A stretch of 20,938 nt of DNA from Pigoraptor chileana. Its lineage: Eukaryota; Opisthokonta; Filasterea. Each line of letters starts with the position of its first letter. The stretch's first letter is position 1. The stretch lies in assembly GCA_943704495.1 (NCBI GenBank), contig CALSCR010000490.1, positions 1-20,938 of the forward strand, written 5' to 3'. The translations under genes and the position numbers were made by a program. Positions 9,832-19,357 of the stretch are shown piece by piece. The notes beneath the pieces are model-generated. The model was not told the DNA's origin, did not search any database, and worked only from the letters and a program-made list of their open reading frames with translations.

Positions 9832-11020
9832 TTAGATCTTTGACTGAGATGCATGCGCCGAGCCGTCCTCAATCTCAGAGAGATAATGTTCTGCCTCGAG
9901 TGCGGCCATGCATCCAGTGCCGGCCGCGGTGATGGCCTGACGCCACTTCTTGTCCTGCACGTCGCCAGCAGCAAACACTCCCGGGACACTGGTCGACGTG
10001 AAGCCCGGTCGCGTGAGGAGGTAGCCGTCCTCGTCGAGCTTCAGCTGTCCCCGCAAAAACGCAGTGGCGGGCTCGTGGCCAATCGCAAAAAACAGACCGT
10101 TCACTGGCAGATCGCTGATTTCACCCGTCTTTGTGTTGCGGATCTTCAGTCCTTCCAAGAGATTCTTTCCGTAAGCTTCGACGGTTTCGGTCGAATACAG
10201 AAACTCAATCTTGGGGTTCGCAAGTGCTCGTCGCTGCATGATCTTGGACGCGCGAAGTTCGTCTCGCCGGTGAATGATATAGACTTTGGATGCATACTTT
10301 GTGAGAAAGCTCGCCTCCTGCAGCATTACAATGAGGTAGACGTGCATGCAAAGTTTGAACGTGAGCAAACCCGAGCGATCATATGGCCGTAGAGTGCGTG
10401 GAGGTAGGCGCTTGAACGACCAACGCAAAGACTGCCAATCAAATACAGCAGCAACAAACGAGCGCAATGCACAACCATAGACACGTCACTCCACGCACCT
10501 CCATCGCAGAGTCACCACCGCCAATGACGGCGACGGGCTTCCTCCTAAAGAGAGGCAGCGCGCCATCGCACACGGCGCACGCAGAGATGCCCTTGTTCCA
10601 AAAGCCGTTGGCTTCGTCAGAGCCCTTAAACTCGAGCCGTTTCGCCACGGCGCCAGTCGCAATGATCACGGCATCCGCAACGACCTCACGCTCCGAGGAG
10701 AAAATGTGGAAAGGCCGCGTCGACAGATCCAGCTTTGTCACCGTCTCGCTAAAAATTTCCGTACCAAACTTTGAGCTCTGCTCGCGCATCTTATTCACGA
10801 GTTCAAAGCCATTGACACCCTCGGGGAAGCCGGGGAAATTCTCCACGTCCGTTGTCGTAGTGAGCTGCCCGCCTGCCGCAATGCCGTTTGCCATGAAACC
10901 TTCAAACAGCACAGGCTTGAGCTCAGCACGTGCGGCGTAGATGGCGGCAGTGTGCGCCGCAGGGCCCGAGCCAATAATGCACAAGCGGGTGCGAATGGAT
11001 TGCAGTGCTGCGGCCGCCAT
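9832..11020 (-). CDS. NTR: NADPH-dependent thioredoxin reductase (low-molecular-weight type)
   Basis: Flavoenzyme that passes electrons from NADPH through FAD and a Cys pair to thioredoxin. Exons: 11020-10499 and 10317-9832, phase-0 intron of 181 nt, 335 aa ending in TAA. FAD binding: [19 protein letters not shown] at residues ~15-33 and AAGDVQD at ~290-296. The redox motif CAVC is at 148-151. NADPH binding: IGGGDSAME at ~166-174, running on across the intron junction, and [10 protein letters not shown] at ~190-199. Length and layout fit the plant/fungal/bacterial type (about 310-340 aa), not the larger selenocysteine animal enzyme. It is especially close to plant cytosolic/mitochondrial NTR as I recall it. 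I chose ATG 11020 (context AAGCATGG) because homology starts soon after. An in-frame ATG at 11107 would add 29 residues with few Arg/Lys, a weak candidate for a targeting peptide. All key residues are present. Confidence 0.96.
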
Positions 11021-11985
11021 GCTTGAGAAATTGGGTTGAAACACGAATGGAGGAATGGTGAGAGGCTGCAAAGAGATATCTATGTTCTTGATTGGAGAAG
11101 GATTCATACTTGTAACTTTTGGAGTGCCGATGCTGTTCTGTTCAGTATCAGTGCGTTGGTTGGTATTAGCGGACACGGTTGGTCACTAATGAAGTTGCAT
11201 AATACCATTAATATTACTATTTGCGCATATCCACTCATTATGAATATGACTGGAAGTTTCTGCAATCAACCGATTACGAAAAAGGCGATTGAGTTGAATT
11301 CAGCTGCGCGGGGTTCTCCCGTCTCACCACGCGGGAAGTGATGTCATGATGACACACCCACGCCACAGGATTCGCAATTGATGCGGTTTCTCCGCAGGCA
11401 GTGTTGGACAAAGAATTGTGGGGGCTAACAAAAAACAACACCAATGATCAAAACACACTGCCGTTTTACAAGGGATGCGCAGTTGCAAACATGCAAATGA
11501 TGCCGTTTCGGAAGGTCCAGTCAATAGTAGGCTTTACTAGTGATTCAACCGACAAACAAAAAATTCTCCCTTCGGAAAAGGTGCGGGTGCGGACATGCCG
11601 TCACCCTTGTCACTTGACAGCAAAAGTTGCAAACGCACAACGCAACGCGATGCGACGCGGAATAAAGGCAAAAAACATACAAACAAAATTGGAGACGACA
11701 CACACATAAAATATACGTATACACGGTAATGAATTTGCGACAAAGAATACACACGCACACGCACACGGATATCTGTAACAACGCAAACCAGAAACAAACA
11801 CAGGCAGGCAGCGCGGATATCCGGCGCCAAAACACTGTGCGAGACAACACACATTCATACCCACGTGCGCTGGAGCAGATTCAGCAATCACAGAAGACAC
11901 AGGCAGAGAGGCAACTGCACAAAACACACACATGCACAAAACACACACATGCACACGCACGACCGTTCACGCGCACACCGCAGCC
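11021..11985. other. Spacer between Ca2+ ATPase 3' end and thioredoxin reductase 5' end
   Basis: No exon recognised. The left part is the putative promoter and 5' leader of thioredoxin reductase; the right part is the 3' untranslated region of the Ca2+ ATPase. A 17-bp unit of A/C-rich sequence is tandemly duplicated at about 11921-11954, just downstream of the ATPase stop. CA-rich runs elsewhere generate spurious Cys/Val-rich open frames on the minus strand. Confidence 0.6.
11921..11954. repeat. Two-copy tandem repeat, 17-bp unit
   Basis: The unit AAAACACACACATGCAC is repeated exactly twice in the probable 3' untranslated region of the Ca2+ ATPase gene. It is low-complexity and probably arose by slippage. 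Confidence 0.85.
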
Positions 11986-14900
11986 TCAGGCGTCGATATC
12001 GTCGTCCTGGTCGGCCTCCTTGACTTCCACAGTGTGTATGTCATCGTCGTTGCCCTGCGCCTCAGAGTATGACGGCGGGCCGCCCGCAAGGTCAATTGAT
12101 GGAGAAGACTCGTGGTGGAGTCCTTGCGACATGCCACTCGCGGATCCGTGGGGACTCCGCTCGTGGGATGACTTGTGCGCCACCTGCTGCACGACCGGTG
12201 CCTTTGTGCTTGAGCTGCCGTTCTGGTATGCAAGGACGGGCTCGTGGCCAGACTCGATGGGCGCGGTGTGGGACAGAACAGCACTGCTGTCAATCTCTGT
12301 GTTGACAGAAACAAATGCAATCTTGTTGGCGTCTTCCTCGGTGCTCGGACCTGCAATGTGGACCGTGGTGCAGACAGAAGCGACGAGGCAGTGAGTTTGA
12401 TGCACACCAATGCATGCGAAATAATCATATGCGAGGTGAACGATCTGATCATATACGCTCGTGCTACACGCATGCGAATCAAGCCAGTAGATTAAAAAAA
12501 ATGTGTGCTTACCGACTTGGTTCTTGTAGTACCAACGCAGCACATATCGACTCAACACGACTGCATACAAAACAACAGTAAGCGACGAACAAAACAAAAG
12601 AAAGTTGTTAGTAGGTCCAAAAATATGGTAATGGCACATTGCGATGAATCAGCGCACACATACATATGCAAAGAAGGCACACGACAACAGACACGTGACG
12701 CACCCGGCGGCAGAGTTATAAATGCGGCAATTTGGCAGAAGAGCCACTCGTAACCATTGAGCACGCTCGTTTGTGTAAAGCCACCGCCAAACTGGACGAC
12801 CAGTGCTTGGATCACCGAGATGGCGACGAGAATGCACACAAAGAGCCGGTTGCGGAAGAGCCCCTCAAACACCCAGATAGCTGCCAAAAGCACGAATCGC
12901 GATTGTGTGTGTGTGTGTTTGTGTGTGTGTTTGTCAGTAAATCGGAAGGGAAAAGAGAAAAATGCAAATATCTACAGTGACTTGAATGAAATAAACGAAT
13001 GGGCCAGTTCCAACAACTCAAACCCCTCATATGTTTGGCACACAGCCAAACATGAACTCACACACACACATACACACACTCACGCACCGTATGTGAGCTG
13101 GCGGGCCATAATCTCATTCCAAATCTGCATAAACACAAATGTGGTGAAGACCAGAGTGTCGCGCTTCTTCGTGTCGCTGCCAGGGATGTCGAGGATCGGG
13201 TATGCAACAAACAGGACGAGGAGAAGCACAGTGGTCTGCACGGATGTAAGCATAGACAGAAGATAAACAAGGGTGAGTTCAAGAGATTGAGTCAATACCA
13301 AATCATTTCAGCAATGACACAAGTGACATGGGGTTAGGGTTAAGTAAAAAATGCGCAGCCAACGAATGCTCTCATACATGCAAGACAGCAAAGGGGAGCC
13401 ATCACAACAAGGGCCACTAGCGCACCTGCACGAAGACCTGGACGATAATGTAGTGACGCATGTTGCGCGTGATGAGGCGCTCCGTCCGCTGATGCCTGTT
13501 TTGTTGATAGATTGCGTTGCGGTCAAGGAAGACAGAGTGACGAACACCAGAAAAACGACCACAACAACAGCAGCAGCAAACAACAACAGCAACAACTTGA
13601 TTGTGAGGATACGGTTTGCGGAGGAGAATGTCATCCGCGGGATCGTCGGTTGCGAGTGCAAGCGCACCAAGTGTGTCCATGATGAGATTGACCCACAGCA
13701 GTTGCACGGCAGAAAGCGGCGACGAGCCCGTAGATACAGACCCAATGAACGTAATCAGAATGGCAACCTGCGACAAAACACAAGCACAAAGCAACGCATA
13801 GCCAGAATGAGTGTGTTTGTACGGCAGGGGATATTGTGTACCTGATGTGTGACTTTCACCACTCGCAAGAAGTTGGACACAAGCAATGGATTGGCAGAGA
13901 GGGGGCATACACTGAACAGCAATAAAGGACAGACGCACTACGGTGGCACAACACAACATAACACAATCAGCCCGAGCAGTGGGCAATGAAACCGACCATG
14001 TTGACGGACAGCTGAAACTGAAGAAACTTGCGGATGCAGTCAAATACATTGCGTCCCCAGCGAATGGCCTTCACAATCGACGAGAAGTTGTCGTCGAGAA
14101 GGACAATGTCTAAGCGGCGACAGAAACAGGGGCAGCGAAAAAGAAGGCGCATCACGTGTGGTGGAGACCGCGTAAGTACCATGCCAGTCACACGATAACA
14201 GAGCCCCACAATAAGATCGCGCATCTGCACAAAAGCATCAGATAGACACCGCCCCACCCACGCTCACAACACACAAGTACACGGACATGCACACACACAC
14301 AGCACACAACACGCACCAGATGCATTCATGGCAATGTTTGTGCCGGACTGGCCCATAGCGAAGCCGACGTCGGCCTCCTTGAGTGCGGGGGCGTCGTTTG
14401 TGCCGTCTAGGACGTAGGGAAGACAAGGGCTCGTGTTACAACGCGATACGTAACCACAATGCACGAGTGCAAGCAAACCAACACACGACGTGTAGTCAAG
14501 TCATCCGTTCACATTCGTGTAGTCAAGTCATCCGTTCACATTCTCATGTCCACATGTGCGCGTGTGCGATATGCTTACCTCCAGTGACAGCAACAACTTC
14601 TCCCAGCTCCTTGAGTCTGCGCGATAGTATGCACGAAAGTCCAGTGCGTGTGTTAAAAAATGTGATTGAACAAACATTCAAACAGTGTAAAACAAAGGTC
14701 ACGCCAAGCGACACACATGCCAAGACCATGCTCACAAGACAACCCACACAACACTTCATTCAACACAAACACACCTCCGCACGAGCTCGAACTTGTCAGC
14801 GGGCGAAGAGCGCGCAAGGACCTGAATGTGGGGAATGAGCTCGGTCTTCTCCTTGTCGGAGAGCGCGCGGAACACGGGTCCCTCGATGGCCACGCCGCCG

Positions 14901-17900
14901 GGAGTGAGAATGCCGCACTCTTGCGAGATCTTCTTTGCCGTCAGAATGTTGTCTCCGGTGACCATCCGCACCTTGAGACCGGCTGCTTGGCACTGGCGGA
15001 CGGCATCGGGCACTTCCTTACGCACCGGATCCTATGTAGGTGTGACGTGTTGCGTCCAATTTTGTATGTGGATTGTGTGTGCGTGTGGATGTGGTGTGGT
15101 GTGTGTTTTTGTAGCGTACACAGAGCAGGAAGCGAAGAGTGAGATGATATAATTGATCAGTGCCTTAGGCGCTATGGCCATGGAGTTCACATGAGGTATA
15201 CAAAAACATACCCACACACACACACACTATATATATATATATATATAGCCAGTACCGCCCCAAGTGAGAGTAGAATTTTATAATTCACAAGTAAAATTTC
15301 TCACCTTGATGCCAACAAGACCGATAAACGTCAGGTCTTCCTCGGGATCCTGCTCAATGGCCGGAATGTCGTCAAAGTTGCGATACGCCAACACGAGAGT
15401 GCGGAGACCTGCAGCCGCGGGGTGTAAAGCAAAGCGCCACAAACATGCAATTGTGAGAAAGGGACGGACACCATATTGGGATGACGGCAGAGTGCATCCA
15501 ACACCAACCACCACCACTGCAGAGACAGAGTAGCAATGGCAGGAGTGACAGACTCACCGTCGCTGGCCATGCGCTGCACATGATCCAGGATCCACTTCCT
15601 CGTCTTGTCGCCGAGCACCTCCGTGTGACCGTCCTTCGTAATGGCGTGCTTGCAGAGTGCCAACACAATCTCTGACGCACCCTTCGTATACATGCGGTAC
15701 GGCGCGAGGCTGTCCGCAGGGACGCACGTGCTGGACATGCGCTTGCGATCGGAAGAAAATGCCAGACTGCAACGTGTGTGTGTGTGTAAGGACAGGACAG
15801 ATGAGATTAGTAAGCATCCCACAGTAGAATTCAGGCGAATACAACACACACAAGACAGGCACAATTCGCTTTCCCCATACAGCTGAACGGACACAAAACG
15901 CAAGCGTAAAGTCACACACGCAAATTCAAGACTCACGTGGCCTCGTCAATCTTGCGCACGTGCTTGCGAATGTCTTCGTAAGGCTTTCCCATCTTGTGAG
16001 CCCACACGAGCAGCGCACCTTCCGTCGAGCTTCCGACAAAGACCTGCGGACGGAATATGCACACACAACGACAAACACATGAGTACATGAAAGCAAATTC
16101 GACACAGAGAGAGTGTACAAATTTAAACAGGCACAGACACGCACCGGCAGGGGGTCCTTCTCCTTGTACTTGACAAAGCACGTCGAGTTGATGGCGGCGC
16201 ATTCAGCGACAAGATCAAGCAACTTGCGGGTCGGAAAGGTGTCTGCGGTAAATGTGTCCTGGTAGACCTGTCCGCCAACCACGCACTCGGTGACGGTCAT
16301 TCGATTCTCCGTCAGAGTGCCCGTCTGCACGTGACCAAGAAGAGTGGGGGGGGGGGGATCAGAATGCAACCCAACGACACAACATGAATAAGCGCAGAGG
16401 GTGCATTGCGCATCCCATCAACAACCGCTGTACAGCCCCTGACAACGCATGAGACACCCACGAACAACACTATGGATGCAGATAGGGTCAAGTGTGCCGG
16501 TTGCGGGTTAGAATTAGGGCAGAGGCCCCTGTGTGTGTGTGCAGGTGCACTTCAACTGTAGATGTAGGATTCAAGTCAATGTCTTGGGTGTTGTTCCACA
16601 GCTTCAATAACACACACACACACACACAACGCACCTTATCAGAGCAGATGCACGTGGCCTCTCCCATGGTCTCAGAGGCGATGAGGTGACGCACAAAGTT
16701 CTGATCGCGGATCATCTTGTACATTGAAAAGGCAAGCGAAATTGTGACGGCGAGCGGAAGGCCCTCGGGCACGGCAACAACGACAATCGTAACTCCGATG
16801 ACGAAAAACTCAATCAGATCTTCCAGCTTCTTCCACTTCCACGTCTCGTCAGAGATGCTGATGATCCAGCGGACGGTTAGACCAAGAAACGTGATCACAC
16901 CAGCTGCGAGGCCGACGTAGCCAATCTGCACGGCGAAAACCTCAAGTTTTTCTTGGAGCGGCGTTGTTTGGCTCTGCTGTTCGTTGAGCATCTTCTGGAT
17001 CTGACCACCAGAGGACAGTGGCCCCACGCCCGTTGCGATGTATGTTCCGTTGCCGTCGCTCACCTGTGGTTTGTTATTTGTGGCAAGGGAGGAAGATATA
17101 AACAGTTACAGTCAACAACGGTACGAGAAGGCCCACACATACACACGACTCGTATTTAACTGCAAGTAATCAAACATGACAAGACAGAAACAGAGACACA
17201 GGGAAACCTTCAGTACTCAAAACACCTTAAGAGTGAGAGAGCGAGAGAGAGAGAGAGAGCCCACCTGACAACCAGAAAATAGAAACGGTGCCTCCCTTCG
17301 CTTCTTAACAGGCACGGTTTCTCCCGTCAGCGGCGACTCGTCGATCGTAAGATTAAGGCCATGCACGAAAATACCATCGGCAGGCACTTCGTCACCCATT
17401 GCAAGCTCAACGAGGTCGCCGCACTGCACATCCCAACTGGAGATTTGATCCTGCGCACCGGCACGTATAACCTTCACCTTTTTGTCGCTTTGCAGCAGAA
17501 GGATCTTCTTGAACTTTCTGTCCTTGTGGTAGTCGTTTCCCGACGTCACACCAACGACAATGATGATGGCCATGAAAATGGCAATGCCCTCCGTCCATCC
17601 CGACTTTGGGTCGTCAATCAGGCCGAATGTGAGAGTGACCGCCGCGCCAACAAGAAGAATCTGAAGGATGCGGTCCTGGAATGCGTCCACAATCAGTGAA
17701 AAGAGAGACACAGACGGCGGAGGAGGGACGACGTTCCTGCCATACCTGTAAGCATTGGGGCAATCCATGAAGAGTGTCAGCAAAAGCATCTATGACCCTG
17801 GACTAAAAAAAATCCCCTCCGTGTCGTTCTTCAACCTCGCATTTACACGTTGAAAGAAGAAACACAACATTCTCATTTCAATCTCTGAAGGAGGGACAGG

Positions 17901-18245
17901 AGGAGGGACTATCGAGACAGGTTGCAGTCACACGCACCATTCCTGCCGCTTGGCGTAGTTGTTTTCAGCCGCCGGTGGCGGGATCCCCGTCTCCAAATTG
18001 CACTTGAGACTCCGCGCAATACCCTCCACATCGCCTGCTTCACGCAACACTGCGAGCTGCTCTGGTTTGTCGCGGTTGTCAAAGCTCACAATCTTACCGA
18101 GGTCCTCCGAGGTAATGCCAAACGTCTCATCTTCCAGTGGCTGTCCGAGAATGAGCGAGCTGATTCGCCGCAATCCCGTCACCGACCGCGATGCACGACG
18201 CTGCATGTTGGGCGTGGAGTCCACGTTCACTGCGACTTGCGACAT
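11986..18245 (-). CDS. PMCA: Plasma-membrane-type Ca2+-transporting P-type (P2B) ATPase
   Basis: Exports Ca2+ at the cost of ATP. Exons: 18245-17938, 17745-17265, 17063-16635, 16324-16145, 16043-15937, 15766-15558, 15408-15305, 15031-14775, 14616-14579, 14406-14317, 14109-13997, 13767-13613, 13495-13426, 13235-13088, 12880-12704, 12560-12513, 12350-11986; 1092 aa, normal for PMCA. All phases agree. Landmarks: [10 protein letters not shown] (~240-249, actuator), VAVPEGLP (~359-366, Ca2+-binding M4), CSDKTGT with the phosphorylated Asp405, MYTKGASE (nucleotide domain), TGDN (~631-634), [15 protein letters not shown] (from 705), and NLIMD (~799-803, M6). Helices follow up to LRWYYKN. The N terminus has a basic stretch with RRAS and RRIS (residues 16-30), possible kinase or calmodulin sites. 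The C-terminal ~120 residues are acidic and Ser-rich, without an obvious calmodulin-binding helix. An intron separates Lys406 and Thr407 of DKTGT. Confidence 0.97.
12904..12932. repeat. GT microsatellite in Ca2+ ATPase intron 14
   Basis: Interrupted GT run with two TTT interruptions, close to the acceptor of the intron 12881-13087. It reads as CA repeats in the transcript. Confidence 0.9.
13330..13343. repeat. Short telomere-like TTAGGG stretch in Ca2+ ATPase intron 13
   Basis: GGGGTTAGGGTTAA contains about two units of a TTAGGG-type repeat, in the intron 13236-13425. Similar short pieces occur at 2-15 and around 16505-16519. Confidence 0.6.
14489..14542. repeat. Perfect tandem duplication of a 27-bp unit in Ca2+ ATPase intron 9
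   Basis: The unit beginning CGTGTAGTCAAGTCATCC and ending TTCACATT occurs at 14489-14515 and again, identically, at 14516-14542, inside the intron 14407-14578. The unit is not low-complexity, and identity of the copies suggests a recent duplication. Confidence 0.95.
15212..15247. repeat. Compound CA/AT microsatellite in Ca2+ ATPase intron 7
   Basis: About eight CA units are followed directly by about ten AT units, inside the intron 15032-15304, on the donor side in the sense of the gene. Confidence 0.93.
16346..16357. repeat. Poly-G run (12 G) in Ca2+ ATPase intron 3
   Basis: Twelve consecutive G, read as C in the transcript, about 20 nt upstream of the acceptor at 16325-16327. It probably serves as part of the pyrimidine tract. 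Its exact length is prone to sequencing error. Confidence 0.85.
16566..16597 (-). repeat. Dispersed intronic motif, copy C (Ca2+ ATPase intron 3)
   Basis: The core AGGATTCAAGTCAATGTC differs from copy B at one position. It continues with TTGGGTGTTGTTCC, alignable to copy A. It lies near the donor end of the 310-nt intron 16325-16634, next to a CA microsatellite at 16611-16628. Confidence 0.7.
16611..16628. repeat. CA microsatellite beside the donor of Ca2+ ATPase intron 3
   Basis: Nine CA units immediately inside the donor at 16634, so the transcript reads GTGCGT followed by GT repeats. Confidence 0.9.
17231..17259. repeat. GA-rich microsatellite beside the donor of Ca2+ ATPase intron 2
   Basis: Slightly interrupted GA run abutting the donor at 17264. 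It is pyrimidine-rich (CT) in the transcript. Confidence 0.9.
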
Positions 18246-18627
18246 GATTCCCGTGCGGGTCCGCGCCCCGGCGCCGGCGGATCACGTGCGAGGCAAGGGC
18301 GTATTGTGCGCCGACACAGGACAACGTTGTAACCGAGTATATATGAAGTAGGGCGCTCTAGCATGAACACGGCAGAGTCAAGTTTTCACTGCCGATATCT
18401 GAGTGAAATGAGCTCACACGAACTGTAATCCTTTCTAAAGTGCGGTGCATCCCCAGAGGTAAAGGGGGCTAAGATAACAAGGTGTCTGGGGCGACACAAA
18501 AAACATTAATTAATATACTTTGGGTAGTGGTGTTGTAGATCAACCGGTGCCGTTGAAGCGAGATTGTGCGTCCCTCTCTGTCAGTTTCCGTTGGTATGCG
18601 AGGAAAGAGATTATGCACGGACTACTG

Positions 18628-18643
18628 CTCTCTCTCTCTCTCG

Positions 18644-18679
<36 letters not shown>
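18628..18679. repeat. Compound CT/GT microsatellite
   Basis: A CT run at about 18628-18642 is followed, after GCAT, by about 16 GT units at 18647-18679, upstream of the Ca2+ ATPase gene. Confidence 0.95.
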
Positions 18680-18682
<3 letters not shown>

Positions 18683-18961
18683 CTGTTGTCAGCGTGACTC
18701 CAAATCCGCCGACACCCAATTATTCTCGCGCCCATTTGTATCACGATTGTATCGAACCGCCATTTATTAAAATTCGGATGCCAGGAGTATTGAGTGTCCC
18801 CATCCAAAAAGTCTCAATTATCGAACCCGTTTTCAATTTGTGAGTACGGCTGAAACCACCCCACGCGGTGTACGAGCATTTCAATTGACTCGTTCAATTA
18901 ATCTGAAAACGAGTGGAAATATTCGGTCCGATCTGCTGTCCGCATCACATAAACAACATCC

Positions 18962-18989
18962 GTTGCTAAGAGCGGGGAACCTTAGCAAC
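18962..18989. repeat. Perfect 9-bp inverted repeat
   Basis: GTTGCTAAG at 18962-18970 and its exact complement CTTAGCAAC at 18981-18989 flank a 10-nt spacer. Each arm contains GTTGCTA, similar to an RFX half-site, but the spacing is longer than in a standard X-box. It could also form a short hairpin. Confidence 0.8.
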
Positions 18990-19070
18990 AGAGGACATCC
19001 GGGGGTTTGTATAGCTGCGCCCATTCAATTCCGCTGACTATGGGCTGACTATGGGCCCAGTGGCGAGCCT

Positions 19071-19084
19071 GTCACCGTGGCAAC
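19071..19084. promoter_or_regulatory. Second X-box (RFX-site)-like motif
   Basis: GTCACCGTGGCAAC matches 13 of 14 positions of GTHNYYATRRNAAC (position 7 differs) and shares the GGCAAC half with strong X-boxes. It is about 830 nt upstream of the Ca2+ ATPase start codon and also downstream of the PARP-like gene, so its target is unclear. Confidence 0.3.
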
Positions 19085-19357
19085 CTTCTGAAACGAGAAT
19101 CTGCCCAAATGGGGATGGAGAAGAAACGCACACTCGGCACAAACACTAAACCGAGGCTGGGGAAGGAAAGGGGAGGTGTCAGAGAGAGAGAGCGTCAGAC
19201 AATTACACACACACACACAAGAATGTGGGGGCGTGGGGTTGCTGGGCTTGGCGGCGTTCGATCCCGTTTATTCAGCCAGCGGAAGACATATTGTGTAATG
19301 ACAAAACGCTTGTTCGATTGGGTCAGTTGTCGCCTAATGCCCAGAAGGTGGGCCGGC

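Larger units (their letters stand above)
18246..19357. other. Spacer between PARP-like 3' end and Ca2+ ATPase 5' end
   Basis: No coding exon recognised. It holds the presumed promoter of the Ca2+ ATPase and the 3' untranslated region of the PARP-like gene. It contains a CT/GT compound microsatellite (18628-18679), a CCAAT box (18716-18720), a 9-bp inverted repeat (18962-18989), an 11-bp two-copy tandem repeat (19033-19054) and an X-box-like motif (19071-19084). Confidence 0.6.

Noticed and set aside
11537-11960. Minus-strand Cys-rich open frames downstream of the Ca2+ ATPase
   Set aside because: Overlapping frames of CA-rich 3' sequence with no consistent motif; the ATPase already ends with a clear stop at 11986-11988.
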